A stretch of DNA of 64,000 bases. Origin: UPXZ01 sp964634605. Lineage in GTDB: Bacteria; Bacteroidota; Bacteroidia; Bacteroidales; Paludibacteraceae. The notes under the pieces were generated by a model, which had not been told where the DNA came from, ran no database searches, and saw nothing but the letters and a program-made list of their open reading frames with translations. Shown here in pieces: positions 36,114 to 44,598 of this stretch (within the stretch, counting starts at the first letter, position 1; each line of letters starts with the position of its first letter). The DNA lies in contig CAZWLJ010000004.1 of NCBI GenBank assembly GCA_964634605.1, positions 74,417 through 138,416 on the forward strand. Reading direction: 5' to 3'. Position numbers and translations under genes: made by a program.

Positions 36114-36121
36114 CAAACTTA
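36114..36121 (-). promoter_or_regulatory. Bacteroidetes -7 element upstream of susC
   Basis: Minus-strand TAAGTTTG matches TAnnTTTG. The predicted start near 36107 gives a leader of about 45 nt. No clear -33 element is seen. Confidence 0.45.
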
Positions 36122-36756
36122 AAAAAGATACTTGTTAGTTGATTATCCGTTTTTTTCCATTAACTGCTGTTTTAATAGTGAATAATTTTTAATAATTTTT
36201 TAAAAAATAAACGCAAAAATACTCTGGAAAAAATTTTCGAGGCTTCTAATTCGTTCAAATAGGTAAAATATTTGGTCATTTATAAATGAATGTATCAAAC
36301 GGGATATTTATCCAATATTTTTAAGCTAATATCAATGAACCAGCACCCGGAAAAACACTAAATAATGAATCCTTACCTGTGACAAATGGGACCGGGAGGA
36401 AATTTTGAAGAAGGAGAAATAACTTTGAGTTTAGATTTTAAATATCCGGAATTCGTTTGTTAGCTTTTTGGGATTTAAGCCTGAATTACATGACTATCCT
36501 TGTTGAATATTTTCCTTTTCAAAAAAATGCAATAACTCCGAAGTCGCAGTTCATTTGAAAAAAATATGTTTAAGGCTAGAGTACAGGGAGGGAGACGGAA
36601 GTAGTAATGCCAAAACAGCAGGATACATCAAGTGTGGAAGTGTTTCTGACCATTTCAAAACGTGAAGCGATGCCGATTCGATCTATCTGACTCTCCGTTC
36701 AGGAAAATCATCCGGCATCCGGCAGGTTATACCTGCGCTGCATATATACACAAAAA

Positions 36757-36790
36757 AAACGGAGTTGGCTTTCACAAGCTTTCTCCGTTT
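36757..36790 (-). terminator. Terminator of the OmpH-like gene
   Basis: On the minus strand AAACGGAG and CTCCGTTT pair and run into TTTTTTTTG, 26 bases after the OmpH stop. Confidence 0.75.
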
Positions 36791-36815
36791 ATTTTGCGCA
36801 ATTTTTGAATTGAAC

Positions 36816-37424
36816 TTATTTTTTTCCTTTGTTGTGTCTGGCGTTTAATTCTTTGATCACATCAGCCGTAATATCGTATCCTTCTCCGGCATAGAGAATA
36901 TTATCATTTGAAGTGTTGCTGATTATCATCTGATATTTGCCATCTTTATTGTATACTTTCAGAAAAGCATTGATGGTATCGCGGAGCTGTTCACTCATTT
37001 TTTGCTGCTGTTCCATCAGTTGCTGCGACAGATTTGCCTCCATTTTTTGCAAATCCTGTTGTTTTTGCATGATATTGCGCTGTGCATCTTCTGCTCTCTC
37101 ACGGCTCAGAAATGCCTGGTTTTCAAGTTTGCGGTTGAATTCATCCATTTCGGTCTGCAACTGACGTGCCCTGGAATTCAACGTAGCCCTTGAGCTTTCC
37201 TGTTTACTGATTAATGCTTCGTTGGCATTTTTGGCAAATGTGTAATTCAAAAGAAGCGAATCGATATTGATATAAGCTATCGGCATTTTTTGTATAGCAA
37301 GCGAATCGCCTTTTTTCACTACAGCCGGAATACTTCCGTTATTGCTTTTCCCCAGCACAAGTACAAACAAGATGATAACTGCTATCAGCAAAATACCGTT
37401 TAAAATAAGTGAGAGATTTTTCAT
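36816..37424 (-). CDS. OmpH/Skp family periplasmic chaperone
   Basis: The 202-residue protein has an N-terminal membrane anchor or signal (about residues 5-25). It then has IAYINIDSLLLNYTFAKNANEALISKQESSRATLNSRARQLQ and a long coiled coil with Gln/Glu-rich heptads (about 75-145), closing with DGKYQMIISNTSNDNILYAGEGYDITADVIKELN. Skp-type proteins hold unfolded outer-membrane proteins during transport. It is preceded by a 77-residue membrane protein on the same strand, 9 bases away, so they likely form a two-gene unit. Confidence 0.85.
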   Translation of the reverse strand: MKNLSLILNGILLIAVIILFVLVLGKSNNGSIPAVVKKGDSLAIQKMPIAYINIDSLLLNYTFAKNANEALISKQESSRATLNSRARQLQTEMDEFNRKLENQAFLSRERAEDAQRNIMQKQQDLQKMEANLSQQLMEQQQKMSEQLRDTINAFLKVYNKDGKYQMIISNTSNDNILYAGEGYDITADVIKELNARHNKGKK

Positions 37425-37433
37425 TTTTCTTTT

Positions 37434-37667
37434 TTAATTGTCTATTTCATGAATTATTTTTAAAACATCAATTTTAGGTTTTGCCTTCTGAGCTTCGGCA
37501 TCCTGCGATGTGGCACAACTTACCCCCTTCTCTTTCAGGGCTTTACTTCCTCCGATATGGATGTTTGGAAATTTACCGTTTTTAGATAAAAAAATCCTGA
37601 AACCCAACAGGAAAACTGCCACGAAAACAATAATAGTAGTAATTAAAACACCTGCAATAAGGTTCAT
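37434..37667 (-). CDS. Small membrane-anchored protein, conserved in style, unknown function
   Basis: The 77-residue protein has one N-terminal membrane helix (about residues 3-22). A soluble tail follows containing FPNIHIGGSKALKEKGVSCATSQDAEAQ, with a single Cys. I do not know a named family for it. It starts a unit with the OmpH-like chaperone (9-base gap), which suggests an envelope role. Confidence 0.6.
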   Translation of the reverse strand: MNLIAGVLITTIIVFVAVFLLGFRIFLSKNGKFPNIHIGGSKALKEKGVSCATSQDAEAQKAKPKIDVLKIIHEIDN

Positions 37668-37795
37668 CTTTTGATATCTGAATTTATCTGTCGCAAAGAT
37701 AATTGTTTTGAAACAGATTAATTGAATAGAAATTCAATTTTTAGAAAAATGAATGTTTAAGCCGATGATTTTAACATTTATTAAATTAAGCAGAT

Positions 37796-37830
37796 AAAAA
37801 AGCCGAAAGGAATAATTCCTCCCGGCTTTA
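37796..37830 (-). terminator. Terminator of sodB
   Basis: On the minus strand AGCCGGGAGG pairs with CCTTTCGGCT (two mismatches) and is followed by TTTTTTAT, about 34 bases after the stop. Confidence 0.75.
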
Positions 37831-37861
37831 CCTGATATACATTTATCAGACTGGATTATAA

Positions 37862-38437
37862 TTAATACCTTGATGAAACCACATTCCAGTCCACCAATTC
37901 CCAGAGGGCAGCTAAATAATCGGCTCTTCTGTTCTGATAATCAATATAATAGGCATGTTCCCACACATCAAAAGTAAGCAGTGGAACCAGTCCGCTTGTC
38001 AGTGGATTTCCGGCATTGCTTTCTTTCAGTATATCGAGCTCACCGTCTGCATTTTTAACGAGCCATGCCCATCCCGAGCCGAAAACCGATACTGCTGCTT
38101 TATTAAATTCGGTCTTAAAATTATCAAAAGAGCCATATTTGGCCTCTATTGCTTTTGCGAGCGCTTCCGAAGGTTTGCTTCCCTTATCGGGAGTGAGTGA
38201 CAGAAAATAGAAATTGTGGTTCCATATCTGGGCAGCATTATTAAAAACCGGGCCACTCGATTTCTTAACGATTGTATCGAGGTCCGAATTTTCAAATTCA
38301 GTTCCGGGTATAAGCCCGTTCAGGTTGTTTACATAAGTTTGATGGTGTTTACCATAGTGAAATTTGATTGTTTCTTCACTGATCACCGGTTCCAGCGCAT
38401 TGTGAGCGTAAGGTAATTCTGGCAATGAAAATGTCAT
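37862..38437 (-). CDS. sodB: Superoxide dismutase, Fe/Mn family
   Basis: Converts superoxide to oxygen and peroxide. The 191-residue protein shows the Fe/Mn SOD metal ligands in context: FHYGKHHQTYVNNLN, AAQIWNHNFYF, and LLTFDVWEHAYYIDYQNRRADYLAALWELVDW with the paired Asp and His ligands. The metal cannot be told with certainty from sequence; Bacteroidetes enzymes of this type often use either. It is monocistronic, with its own terminator. Confidence 0.96.
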   Translation of the reverse strand: MTFSLPELPYAHNALEPVISEETIKFHYGKHHQTYVNNLNGLIPGTEFENSDLDTIVKKSSGPVFNNAAQIWNHNFYFLSLTPDKGSKPSEALAKAIEAKYGSFDNFKTEFNKAAVSVFGSGWAWLVKNADGELDILKESNAGNPLTSGLVPLLTFDVWEHAYYIDYQNRRADYLAALWELVDWNVVSSRY

Positions 38438-38621
38438 AATAATTTAGCTTTTATTTAGTTAATAATAATGAGTTTGACAAGTATGGAGTTAACGCCTTAA
38501 TGACAGTTTTTGTTTTCAGTTAATATGTAAAATTTGCAAAAAACAACCCCGAATCTTGGCAATCATCATTTTTCTTCACATCTTTGTACTCTGAAAAATA
38601 ATAACTTAAAAAAAGAAATAT

Positions 38622-39074
38622 ATGAAAAAGATTTTGGGTATCATGCTGCTCACTGCAGTTATCTTTGCTGGCGCAACGTCATGTAAATCAAAACAAAAAG
38701 TGGTAAATATCACCGGTTCCGACATTGAGGCAGCCGAAAAAAAACCGGAAAGCCAGCCGGTAGTCGTTCAGGAAGAAATTGAGAGCAAGGAAACCACACG
38801 GGGTGAAAAATTCAATCTGGCAGAAGGCGAAACCAACAGCGCTGCATTTAATAAGAAATTCCATGTCGTAGTTGGAAGTTTCGGTGTGCAAAACAACGCC
38901 AAAAACCTTCAGCGCACACTGAACAGCGAAGGCAACTCTGCAATAGTGGTAGTAAACGAGCAGGGCATGTTTCGGGTACTCATTGCATCGTTCAATGAAT
39001 ATTCTGAAGCACGAAACCGGATCAACCAGATTAACAGCCGGTTCCCGGATGCCTGGGTACTGATTCAGAAATAA
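38622..39074 (+). CDS. SPOR-domain lipoprotein
   Basis: The 150-residue lipoprotein has lipobox ATSCK near residue 21 and a Lys/Glu-rich linker. A C-terminal SPOR domain follows (about 75-150: KFHVVVGSFGVQNNAKNLQRTLNSEG, FRVLIASFNEYSEARNRINQINSRFPDAWVL). SPOR domains bind denuded peptidoglycan at division sites. A near-consensus CATCTTTG lies about 35 bases upstream as a weak -7 candidate. Confidence 0.88.
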   Translation: MKKILGIMLLTAVIFAGATSCKSKQKVVNITGSDIEAAEKKPESQPVVVQEEIESKETTRGEKFNLAEGETNSAAFNKKFHVVVGSFGVQNNAKNLQRTLNSEGNSAIVVVNEQGMFRVLIASFNEYSEARNRINQINSRFPDAWVLIQK

Positions 39075-39093
39075 ATGTAATAAAACACGATAT

Positions 39094-39132
39094 CAAACGG
39101 CTTTGTAACTATTACAAGGTCGTTTGCTTTTT
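39094..39132 (+). terminator. Terminator after the SPOR gene
   Basis: CAAACGGCTTTGTAA pairs imperfectly with TTACAAGGTCGTTTG, followed by CTTTTT. The hairpin lies between the SPOR stop and the folK start. Confidence 0.6.
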
Positions 39133-39151
39133 AAAATTGAAAAAAAAAACG

Positions 39152-39628
39152 ATGGCATTGATTTACCTGGGATTAGGTACGAATCTGGGAGACAAAAACC
39201 TGAACCTGAACAAAGCAATACAACAAATCGGACTGGAAATAGGTGAAGTGTGGAATATCTCTTCTTTCTACCCTTCTGTAGCATGGGGTTTCAAATCTGA
39301 CAACGATTTTCTGAACGCTGTCATTCTGGTAAGCAGCCTGCTTACTCCTGAGGAGGTATTGTCCAAAACGAAGCAAATAGAGAAAAAGATGGGACGTAAC
39401 GAAAAGACGGACAATTCATATCACGACCGGATAATCGACATTGACATCCTGACATACGACGATCAGATTATCCGTTTACCAAACCTCCGGATTCCCCATC
39501 CGCTGATGCTCAAAAGAGATTTTGTCATGAATCCGCTGGAGGAAATTGCACCCGGCCTGATACATCCCGAGCTGAATGAAACAATCGCCTCGCTGAATTC
39601 AAAACTGAAAAAAAATCAGAAAAGATAA
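39152..39628 (+). CDS. folK: 2-amino-4-hydroxy-6-hydroxymethyldihydropteridine pyrophosphokinase (HPPK)
   Basis: Folate pathway enzyme transferring pyrophosphate from ATP to the pterin. The 158-residue protein shows ALIYLGLGTNLGDKN at the N-terminus, SSFYPSVAWGFKSDNDFLNAVILV, and DRIIDIDILTYDD with the catalytic Asp pair, then RIPHPLM. ATG 39152 is preferred to the TTG at 39137, which is just after the preceding terminator T run. It is convergent with the DUF2007 gene. Confidence 0.95.
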   Translation: MALIYLGLGTNLGDKNLNLNKAIQQIGLEIGEVWNISSFYPSVAWGFKSDNDFLNAVILVSSLLTPEEVLSKTKQIEKKMGRNEKTDNSYHDRIIDIDILTYDDQIIRLPNLRIPHPLMLKRDFVMNPLEEIAPGLIHPELNETIASLNSKLKKNQKR

Positions 39629-39634
39629 ATCAGA

Positions 39635-39901
39635 CTATTCCGGGGACTTTTCATCCGATTCAGAAACGGTATTGGCGGCAGAGTGGTATTCATCAAGAAT
39701 TTGCCTGGCTCTTTCGATATCTTTCTCAAAAACCATGAGTTCGATACCACGCTCTTTATCATTGAATATCGGATAAACTCCCACTACAGTGTCGTCGTTG
39801 TAGATACATTCTATTCCGTTCATTTTCAGAACGCTCTGGTCTATCTCTGCTTCAATTACAGTTTCATAATACTTAACCGGTACTACTTTGTCGTCTTCCA
39901 T
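39635..39901 (-). CDS. DUF2007 (putative signal-transducing) small protein
   Basis: The 88-residue protein has the DUF2007 pattern: VKYYETVIEAEIDQSVLKMNGIECIYNDDTVVGVYP and GIELMVFEKDIERARQILDEYH. The fold is ferredoxin-like; a signalling role is proposed only for the family. The frame is open to 40024, but the upstream part overlaps the start of the acyltransferase gene on the other strand, so ATG 39901 (MEDDKVV) is chosen. Confidence 0.75.
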   Translation of the reverse strand: MEDDKVVPVKYYETVIEAEIDQSVLKMNGIECIYNDDTVVGVYPIFNDKERGIELMVFEKDIERARQILDEYHSAANTVSESDEKSPE

Positions 39902-39984
39902 GGTTTTTATATTTTTCGTTACGTTAGTTTTCTTTTTCTTATAACATTTATTACTTATTTTTTGTTTCAAATCAAACTCACGAT

Positions 39985-40965
39985 ATGTCATTTTACAAAA
40001 AACACAAATCAACAATAAGATCAATCCGGCGAAAACTCGTTTTGTTGCTGCTTTTCCCGCCTTTGCTTTTTATTATTTTGATTTTCAGAGTGATACCCAT
40101 AAACCAGGTAAGGCGGTTCGCAGATTTCACCGGAAAGTATTTTTTCAGATTTGCCACGAAATCACGCGGATGGGCGCTTGATAATTTAGAGCGGGTTTAC
40201 AAAGAGTCGTTATCCGACAAACAGCGTTCCGAAATAGCCAGGGCATCCTTTACCGAGATTCTGAAAGGTTTTTTCGACTACATGGCTTATTCACACGTGA
40301 AAAACCGTGACAAATTTTTCAGCCGGATTGAAGTTACCGGCGAGGAACATCTTCGTGCAGCTTACCTCAGGGGTAAAGGAGTCATCTGCCTCATTCCCCA
40401 CATGAGTTCGTGGGAGTTTGCAGCTATTACGCCACCGATGCTGGGATACGAAACCTCGGCCGCCAGTCAGTCAATGAAAATGAGTCTGCTCGAAAAACTG
40501 ATAGTCAGGTTCAGAAGCAGCCGCGGAATGAAAAACATCACCCGGGCAGGCTCCTACCAGGCTCTGAAAGAAGCACTTGACAAAGGCGAGTGCCTGATTC
40601 TGATGACCGACCAGGATACCCGTGTAAAGGGAATCTTTGTGGATTTTCTCGGATATCCGGCCTACACTCCCCTGGGAGCATCGCGATTGCTGGCCGACAC
40701 GCAGGCAGCGCTTGTACCAATGGCAATGACACGAAAAGAGGATGGAAATTACCATTTTATCATCTTCCCTGAGATCCCGACTGTCAGATCCGGCAATGCG
40801 GAGGCCGATTTGCAGGCAAACACGGAGAATCAAAATCAATTTTACACCGAAATAATCCGAAAATATCCCACACAATGGGTATGGATGCATCGCAGGTGGA
40901 AAACAACACCCGAATCACTCGCAGCCACACTGAAAGCACGGGAAGAATCAAAACAAAATAAATAA
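39985..40965 (+). CDS. LpxL/HtrB-like lipid A acyltransferase
   Basis: The 326-residue membrane-anchored enzyme has an N-terminal basic stretch and hydrophobic segment (about 20-40). The acyltransferase motif HMSSWE has catalytic His and Glu. Later features are DKGECLILMTDQDTRVKGIFVDFLGYPAYTPLGASRLL and the C-terminal YPTQWVWMHRRWKTTPE, typical of late lipid A acyltransferases (LpxL/LpxM). It adds a secondary acyl chain to lipid A at the inner membrane. It is divergent from the DUF2007 gene and shows no operon partner. Confidence 0.9.
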   Translation: MSFYKKHKSTIRSIRRKLVLLLLFPPLLFIILIFRVIPINQVRRFADFTGKYFFRFATKSRGWALDNLERVYKESLSDKQRSEIARASFTEILKGFFDYMAYSHVKNRDKFFSRIEVTGEEHLRAAYLRGKGVICLIPHMSSWEFAAITPPMLGYETSAASQSMKMSLLEKLIVRFRSSRGMKNITRAGSYQALKEALDKGECLILMTDQDTRVKGIFVDFLGYPAYTPLGASRLLADTQAALVPMAMTRKEDGNYHFIIFPEIPTVRSGNAEADLQANTENQNQFYTEIIRKYPTQWVWMHRRWKTTPESLAATLKAREESKQNK

Positions 40966-40975
40966 GTTTTTTTGC

Positions 40976-40983
40976 TAACTTTG
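40976..40983 (+). promoter_or_regulatory. Bacteroidetes -7 element for the DUF5063 gene
   Basis: TAACTTTG with a predicted start near 40990, about 14 bases before the ATG at 41004. Confidence 0.55.
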
Positions 40984-41003
40984 CACATTATTATATTGAA
41001 AAA

Positions 41004-41609
41004 ATGAATGAGAATCAACTGATATTTTCAAAACCTGTGATTGAGTTTGCCACAGTAGTTGCCGAGACATGCCTGTTTCTGGAACGAGCCGAAGAACATA
41101 CCAAAGCTGAATTTATAACTACATCCACCCGATTGCTTCCTCTGCTTTATTTGAAAACTTCACTGCTCGATCTTACCGGACAGGAAGCAGACGAAAACAT
41201 CGAACGGTTTGTAACAGAAGATGATTATTTGTACGTAAAAAATCAAATAGAGCGTCTGTTGGGAGCCGACGACAGTTTTCTGGAAGTATTTCATCCGGAT
41301 ATGCCCTACAGCGATACTCCCATTGCCGCTTTCATATCTGAGAATCTGGCCGATATTTATCAGGAAATCAAGGATTTTGCCGCAAATTTTCAAATCGGTG
41401 AGTCAGAAATAATGACTTCAGCTTTGGCTGCCTGCGTGGATGCTTTTGCCGAACACTGGGGGCAAAAACTGCTGAACGCACTCCGGGCTTTGCATTCGGT
41501 AAGATACAGCGAAAGTTTCGGAAATGAGGAAACCAACGACAACCTCGATCCAAAAGAGTACAGAAAACTCGACAGGGATAGTTTCCTGAGATTTCAGAGT
41601 GAAGATTAA
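41004..41609 (+). CDS. DUF5063 family protein
   Basis: The 201-residue acidic protein has features of DUF5063: VIEFATVVAETCLFLERAE near the N-terminus, LLPLLYLKTSLLD, and SENLADIYQEIKDFAANFQIG, then AEHWGQKLLNALRALHSVRY. It is predicted all-helical and its function is not known. It is followed by a DEDDy exonuclease 12 bases on and an rRNA methyltransferase 9 bases later, a likely three-gene operon. The same order occurs in other Bacteroidales to my knowledge, but this is not checked. Confidence 0.75.
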   Translation: MNENQLIFSKPVIEFATVVAETCLFLERAEEHTKAEFITTSTRLLPLLYLKTSLLDLTGQEADENIERFVTEDDYLYVKNQIERLLGADDSFLEVFHPDMPYSDTPIAAFISENLADIYQEIKDFAANFQIGESEIMTSALAACVDAFAEHWGQKLLNALRALHSVRYSESFGNEETNDNLDPKEYRKLDRDSFLRFQSED

Positions 41610-41621
41610 AATTACGTAAAA

Positions 41622-42266
41622 ATGTTTCAACCCACGATCACAAAAGAAGAAGTCAATCAGTTACCTGTTGCCGAGTTCACCGGAATAATTGTACTTGTAG
41701 ATACTCCGGAAAAAGAGGAACAGGCAATCAGGGAATTGTACAAGGAAATTGTTATAGGTATTGACACCGAAACTAAACCATCTTTCAAACGGGGAGTTGT
41801 GCATAAAGTTTCACTTATACAGTTTTCTACCGAACACAAATGCTTCCTGTTCCGGCTAAATAAAATCGGTTTTTCGGAAAATCTGATTGCCTTCCTTTCG
41901 GACAAAAACATCAAAAAAATCGGTTTGTCGCTTCGGGATGACTTCAACGGACTGGCAAAACAGCGAAAATTCAAACCCGAGGGATTCATTGATATTCAGA
42001 ATATTGCAAAAGAATACGGAATTCTGGAACTAAGCCTCCAAAAGATTTATGCAATTCTTTTCGGACAGAAAATCTCCAAATCCCAGCGGCTCAGTAACTG
42101 GGAAAACCCGGTTCTGACCGAGCAGCAGCAACGCTATGCAGCAACCGATGCCTGGGCAACCCTGCAAATCTACCTGCGCCTTACAAGCGGGAAAAAACTT
42201 ACCATTACAGAGCAGAAAATGCTCGCTAACGTTATCAAAAATCAAAACGACCTTTCAAAGCAATAA
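41622..42266 (+). CDS. 3'-5' exonuclease, DEDDy type (RNase D/WRN-like domain)
   Basis: The 214-residue protein has Exo I VIGIDTETKPSF, Exo II KKIGLSLRDDFNGL and Exo III QRYAATDAWATLQIY, i.e. the four acidic residues and Tyr of the DEDDy family. It lacks the HRDC domains of full RNase D. It should trim RNA or DNA 3' ends; the substrate is not known. It lies 12 bases after the DUF5063 gene and 9 before the methyltransferase gene, so all three are probably cotranscribed. Confidence 0.9.
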   Translation: MFQPTITKEEVNQLPVAEFTGIIVLVDTPEKEEQAIRELYKEIVIGIDTETKPSFKRGVVHKVSLIQFSTEHKCFLFRLNKIGFSENLIAFLSDKNIKKIGLSLRDDFNGLAKQRKFKPEGFIDIQNIAKEYGILELSLQKIYAILFGQKISKSQRLSNWENPVLTEQQQRYAATDAWATLQIYLRLTSGKKLTITEQKMLANVIKNQNDLSKQ

Positions 42267-42275
42267 CAAGATCCG

Positions 42276-43454
42276 ATGATAATCATTAAATTAAAGCCAA
42301 AAAAAGAAGAAAGCCTGCTTCGTTTTCATCCCTGGGTATTTTCAGGAGCCATCCAGTCTATGAGTGGAAAACCGGCAGAAGGCGAGGTAGTAGAAGTGAC
42401 TGATGTTCAGGGCAATTTTCTGGCAATCGGTCATTATCAGATCGGGAGTATTGCGGTACGCGTGCTTACATTCACCCGGGAAAAAACGGATGCAGGTTTC
42501 TGGAAAAGAAAGTTTGAACAGGCATACAACATGCGCAGGGAACTGGGACTTGTCAACCCTCCGCAAAACAACACTTACAGGCTCGTACACGGCGAAGGCG
42601 ACAATCTGCCCGGGTTAATTGTGGATGTGTATGACGACACAGCTGTGATGCAGGCACATTCCGTGGGAATGCATATAATGCGGAAGACACTGGCAGAAGC
42701 GATTGTCAGCACCTTACCCGAAGTAAAAAACGTATTTTACAAATCAGAAACCACACTGCCTTACAATGCGCCAATAGAAAAAGAAGATGGCTACCTGATT
42801 GGCGGACACAGTGATTCATTAAAAGCGATAGAAAATGGATTGCAATTTGAAGTGGACTGGCTGAAAGGGCAGAAAACCGGATTTTTCGTGGATCAGCGCG
42901 ACAACCGGTGCCTACTTGAGAAGTACTCGGGAGGCAAAAATGTGCTGAATATGTTCTGCTACACGGGAGGATTTTCGGTGTATGCTTTGCGTGGTGGAGC
43001 CAGTCTGGTCCACTCGGTGGACAGCTCCGCCAAAGCCATCGAACTGACCGACAAAAATGTGTGGAGAAATTTCCCTGACGCCGCTAATCACGAATCTTTT
43101 GCCGAAGATGCTTTTAAGTTTCTGAACGAACGCCGTGCCGGGTACGACCTGATTATCCTCGATCCGCCTGCCTTTGCCAAGCACCGCGATGCCGTACGGA
43201 ATGCGCTGAAAGGCTACAAACGGCTGAATCTGAAAGCATTGCAGCAGATTAAGCCTAACTCCATTCTATTCACCTTTTCCTGCTCGCAGGTTATTTCCAA
43301 AGATCAGTTCCGGTTGGCAGTTTTCAGCGCCGCCGCCGAGGCTAAAAGAAACGTGCGCATCCTGCACCAGCTCACCCAACCGGCTGATCACCCGATTAAT
43401 ATCTATCATCCTGAAGGGGAGTATTTGAAAGGGTTGGTGCTGTTTGTGGAATAA
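42276..43454 (+). CDS. rlmI: Class I SAM-dependent rRNA cytosine methyltransferase (RlmI-like)
   Basis: The 392-residue protein has an N-terminal PUA domain (about residues 1-80: LLRFHPWVFSGAIQSMSGKPAEGEVVEVTD). The methyltransferase core has FFVDQRDNRCLLEKYSGGKNVLNMFCYTGGFSVYALRGGA (motif I) and DLIILDPPAFAKHRDA (motif IV). The family methylates C1962 of 23S rRNA in E. coli. It is the last gene before the assembly gap; the stop at 43454 is only 13 bases from the Ns, so nothing about the following gene can be read. Confidence 0.92.
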   Translation: MIIIKLKPKKEESLLRFHPWVFSGAIQSMSGKPAEGEVVEVTDVQGNFLAIGHYQIGSIAVRVLTFTREKTDAGFWKRKFEQAYNMRRELGLVNPPQNNTYRLVHGEGDNLPGLIVDVYDDTAVMQAHSVGMHIMRKTLAEAIVSTLPEVKNVFYKSETTLPYNAPIEKEDGYLIGGHSDSLKAIENGLQFEVDWLKGQKTGFFVDQRDNRCLLEKYSGGKNVLNMFCYTGGFSVYALRGGASLVHSVDSSAKAIELTDKNVWRNFPDAANHESFAEDAFKFLNERRAGYDLIILDPPAFAKHRDAVRNALKGYKRLNLKALQQIKPNSILFTFSCSQVISKDQFRLAVFSAAAEAKRNVRILHQLTQPADHPINIYHPEGEYLKGLVLFVE

Positions 43455-43467
43455 ATTGAAGTGCTTT

Positions 43468-43567
43468 NNNNNNNNNNNNNNNNNNNNNNNNNNNNNNNNN
43501 NNNNNNNNNNNNNNNNNNNNNNNNNNNNNNNNNNNNNNNNNNNNNNNNNNNNNNNNNNNNNNNNNNN
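43468..43567. other. Assembly gap (100 Ns)
   Basis: A run of exactly 100 N characters, so the true length between the flanks is unknown. Translated frames across it are artefacts. Confidence 0.99.
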
Positions 43568-43624
43568 CAAAAGAAGATATTTTCACTTTATTAACTATCA
43601 TTAACTTAATTATGAGCCGTTTTA

Positions 43625-43655
43625 TTTGAAAAGTGAAAATGAATACATAAATTTG
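43625..43655 (+). promoter_or_regulatory. Promoter of the ECF sigma factor gene
   Basis: TTTG (43625-43628) and TAAATTTG (43648-43655), spacer 19 bases. Predicted start near 43662 leaves a leader of about 90 nt. Confidence 0.65.
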
Positions 43656-43752
43656 CAACCCGATTCTTTTTATAATACTATTTACTTAAAAACAAAAAAC
43701 CGATAATTGCCTATTGCCTAAGATTACTTTATAACCCCAAAATTTATAAGTA

Positions 43753-44346
43753 ATGAACAATTTATGTCAACTAGCCGACGACGATTTGGTGAAGTTGTAT
43801 GAAAAAGGCAATAACAAAGCTTTCGAAGTAATATTAAACAGGTACAAATCCCGTGTTTTTACCTACATTTTTCTTATTGTTCGCAACAAGGAACTCACCG
43901 AAGACATTTTCCAGGAAGCATTTATTAAAGCGATTGCCACCATACAGCAAGGTCGTTATGTTGAATCCGGTCGCTTTCTGGGCTGGATCAACCGCATTGC
44001 CCACAACCTGATTATCGATCATTTTCGCCGTGAGAAAAACGAGAATACTTTCTCGACAGACGGACTGGAATATGATTTTGTGAACAACTCAAAGTATTCC
44101 GAGAAAAGTTTTGAAGATGTAATCAACAATGAGCAGGTACTTCAGGATGTGGTTCATCTGGTCGATTATCTGCCTGATTCACAGCAGGAAGTTGTAAGAA
44201 TGCGGTATTTTGAAGATCTAAGTTTCAAGGAAATTGCCGAACGTACAGACGTAAGTATCAATACTGCCCTCGGACGAATGCGTTACGCACTGATGAATAT
44301 GCGAAGAATTGCATATGAAAATAATGTACATCTGGAAATAAAATAA
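43753..44346 (+). CDS. ECF-family RNA polymerase sigma factor
   Basis: The 197-residue protein has region 2 (NKELTEDIFQEAFIKAIATIQQGRYVESGRFLGWINRIAHNLIIDHFRREKN) and region 4 (LPDSQQEVVRMRYFEDLSFKEIAERTDVSINTALGRMRYALMNMRRI). It has no anti-sigma gene next to it; a 60-residue protein follows instead, then a large T9SS cargo gene. A long leader precedes the ATG. Its regulon cannot be read from this window, but the neighbours suggest a role in envelope or secretion control. Confidence 0.92.
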   Translation: MNNLCQLADDDLVKLYEKGNNKAFEVILNRYKSRVFTYIFLIVRNKELTEDIFQEAFIKAIATIQQGRYVESGRFLGWINRIAHNLIIDHFRREKNENTFSTDGLEYDFVNNSKYSEKSFEDVINNEQVLQDVVHLVDYLPDSQQEVVRMRYFEDLSFKEIAERTDVSINTALGRMRYALMNMRRIAYENNVHLEIK

Positions 44347-44383
44347 AAAATTATCAGCATAACACACTATATTTATAATATGA

Positions 44384-44414
44384 GCGTTTGATATATATAA
44401 AACATATCAAATGC
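44384..44414 (+). promoter_or_regulatory. Hairpin overlapping the start of the 60-residue gene
   Basis: GCGTTTGATAT (44384-44394) pairs with ATATCAAATGC (44404-44414, one G-T pair). The stem contains the first ATG at 44411 and its upstream bases. It could hide that start, leaving the ATG at 44417 or translation coupling as alternatives. Confidence 0.45.
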
Positions 44415-44593
44415 CTATGCAAAAAGATTTTACCCCTGTAACATCAACTCAAATACCAGATCTTCAGGAGATTTCAGACATCATCGAAACCGGACCAAGT
44501 GAAACCACCCTGAACAAAATCATGCAGTTCGCTGCTTCATACAGAGTTGAAAAAGTCACGAACGACGAATTTATCGATTATTTTTTGAATTAG
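44411..44593 (+). CDS. 60-residue protein, unknown function
   Basis: The short acidic protein reads MPMQKDFTPVTSTQIPDL then EISDIIETGPSETTLNKIM. It lacks a signal peptide or membrane segment and looks helical and soluble. Because it directly follows an ECF sigma gene and ends at a strong terminator, it is likely cotranscribed and may modulate the sigma factor. The second ATG (44417) is possible. I do not recognise a family. Confidence 0.55.
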   Translation: MPMQKDFTPVTSTQIPDLQEISDIIETGPSETTLNKIMQFAASYRVEKVTNDEFIDYFLN

Positions 44594-44598
44594 CAGAA

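Larger units (their letters stand above)
36063..36815. other. Large intergenic region upstream of susC
   Basis: About 750 bases without a convincing gene on either strand. It has the minus-strand -7 element at 36114-36121 at one end and a terminator hairpin at 36757-36790 at the other. The middle contains a small palindrome (GCAGGT-TAT-ACCTGC, 36722-36736). No coding character or known RNA motif was seen. Confidence 0.5.

Noticed and set aside
36420..36427. TAACTTTG on the plus strand as promoter of a non-coding RNA toward 36790
   Set aside because: The only TTTG upstream is 12 bases away, too close for a -33 element, and no downstream gene or RNA structure supports it.
43266..43658. Open frames spanning the N run
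   Set aside because: Translation through unknown bases is an artefact of the assembly gap.
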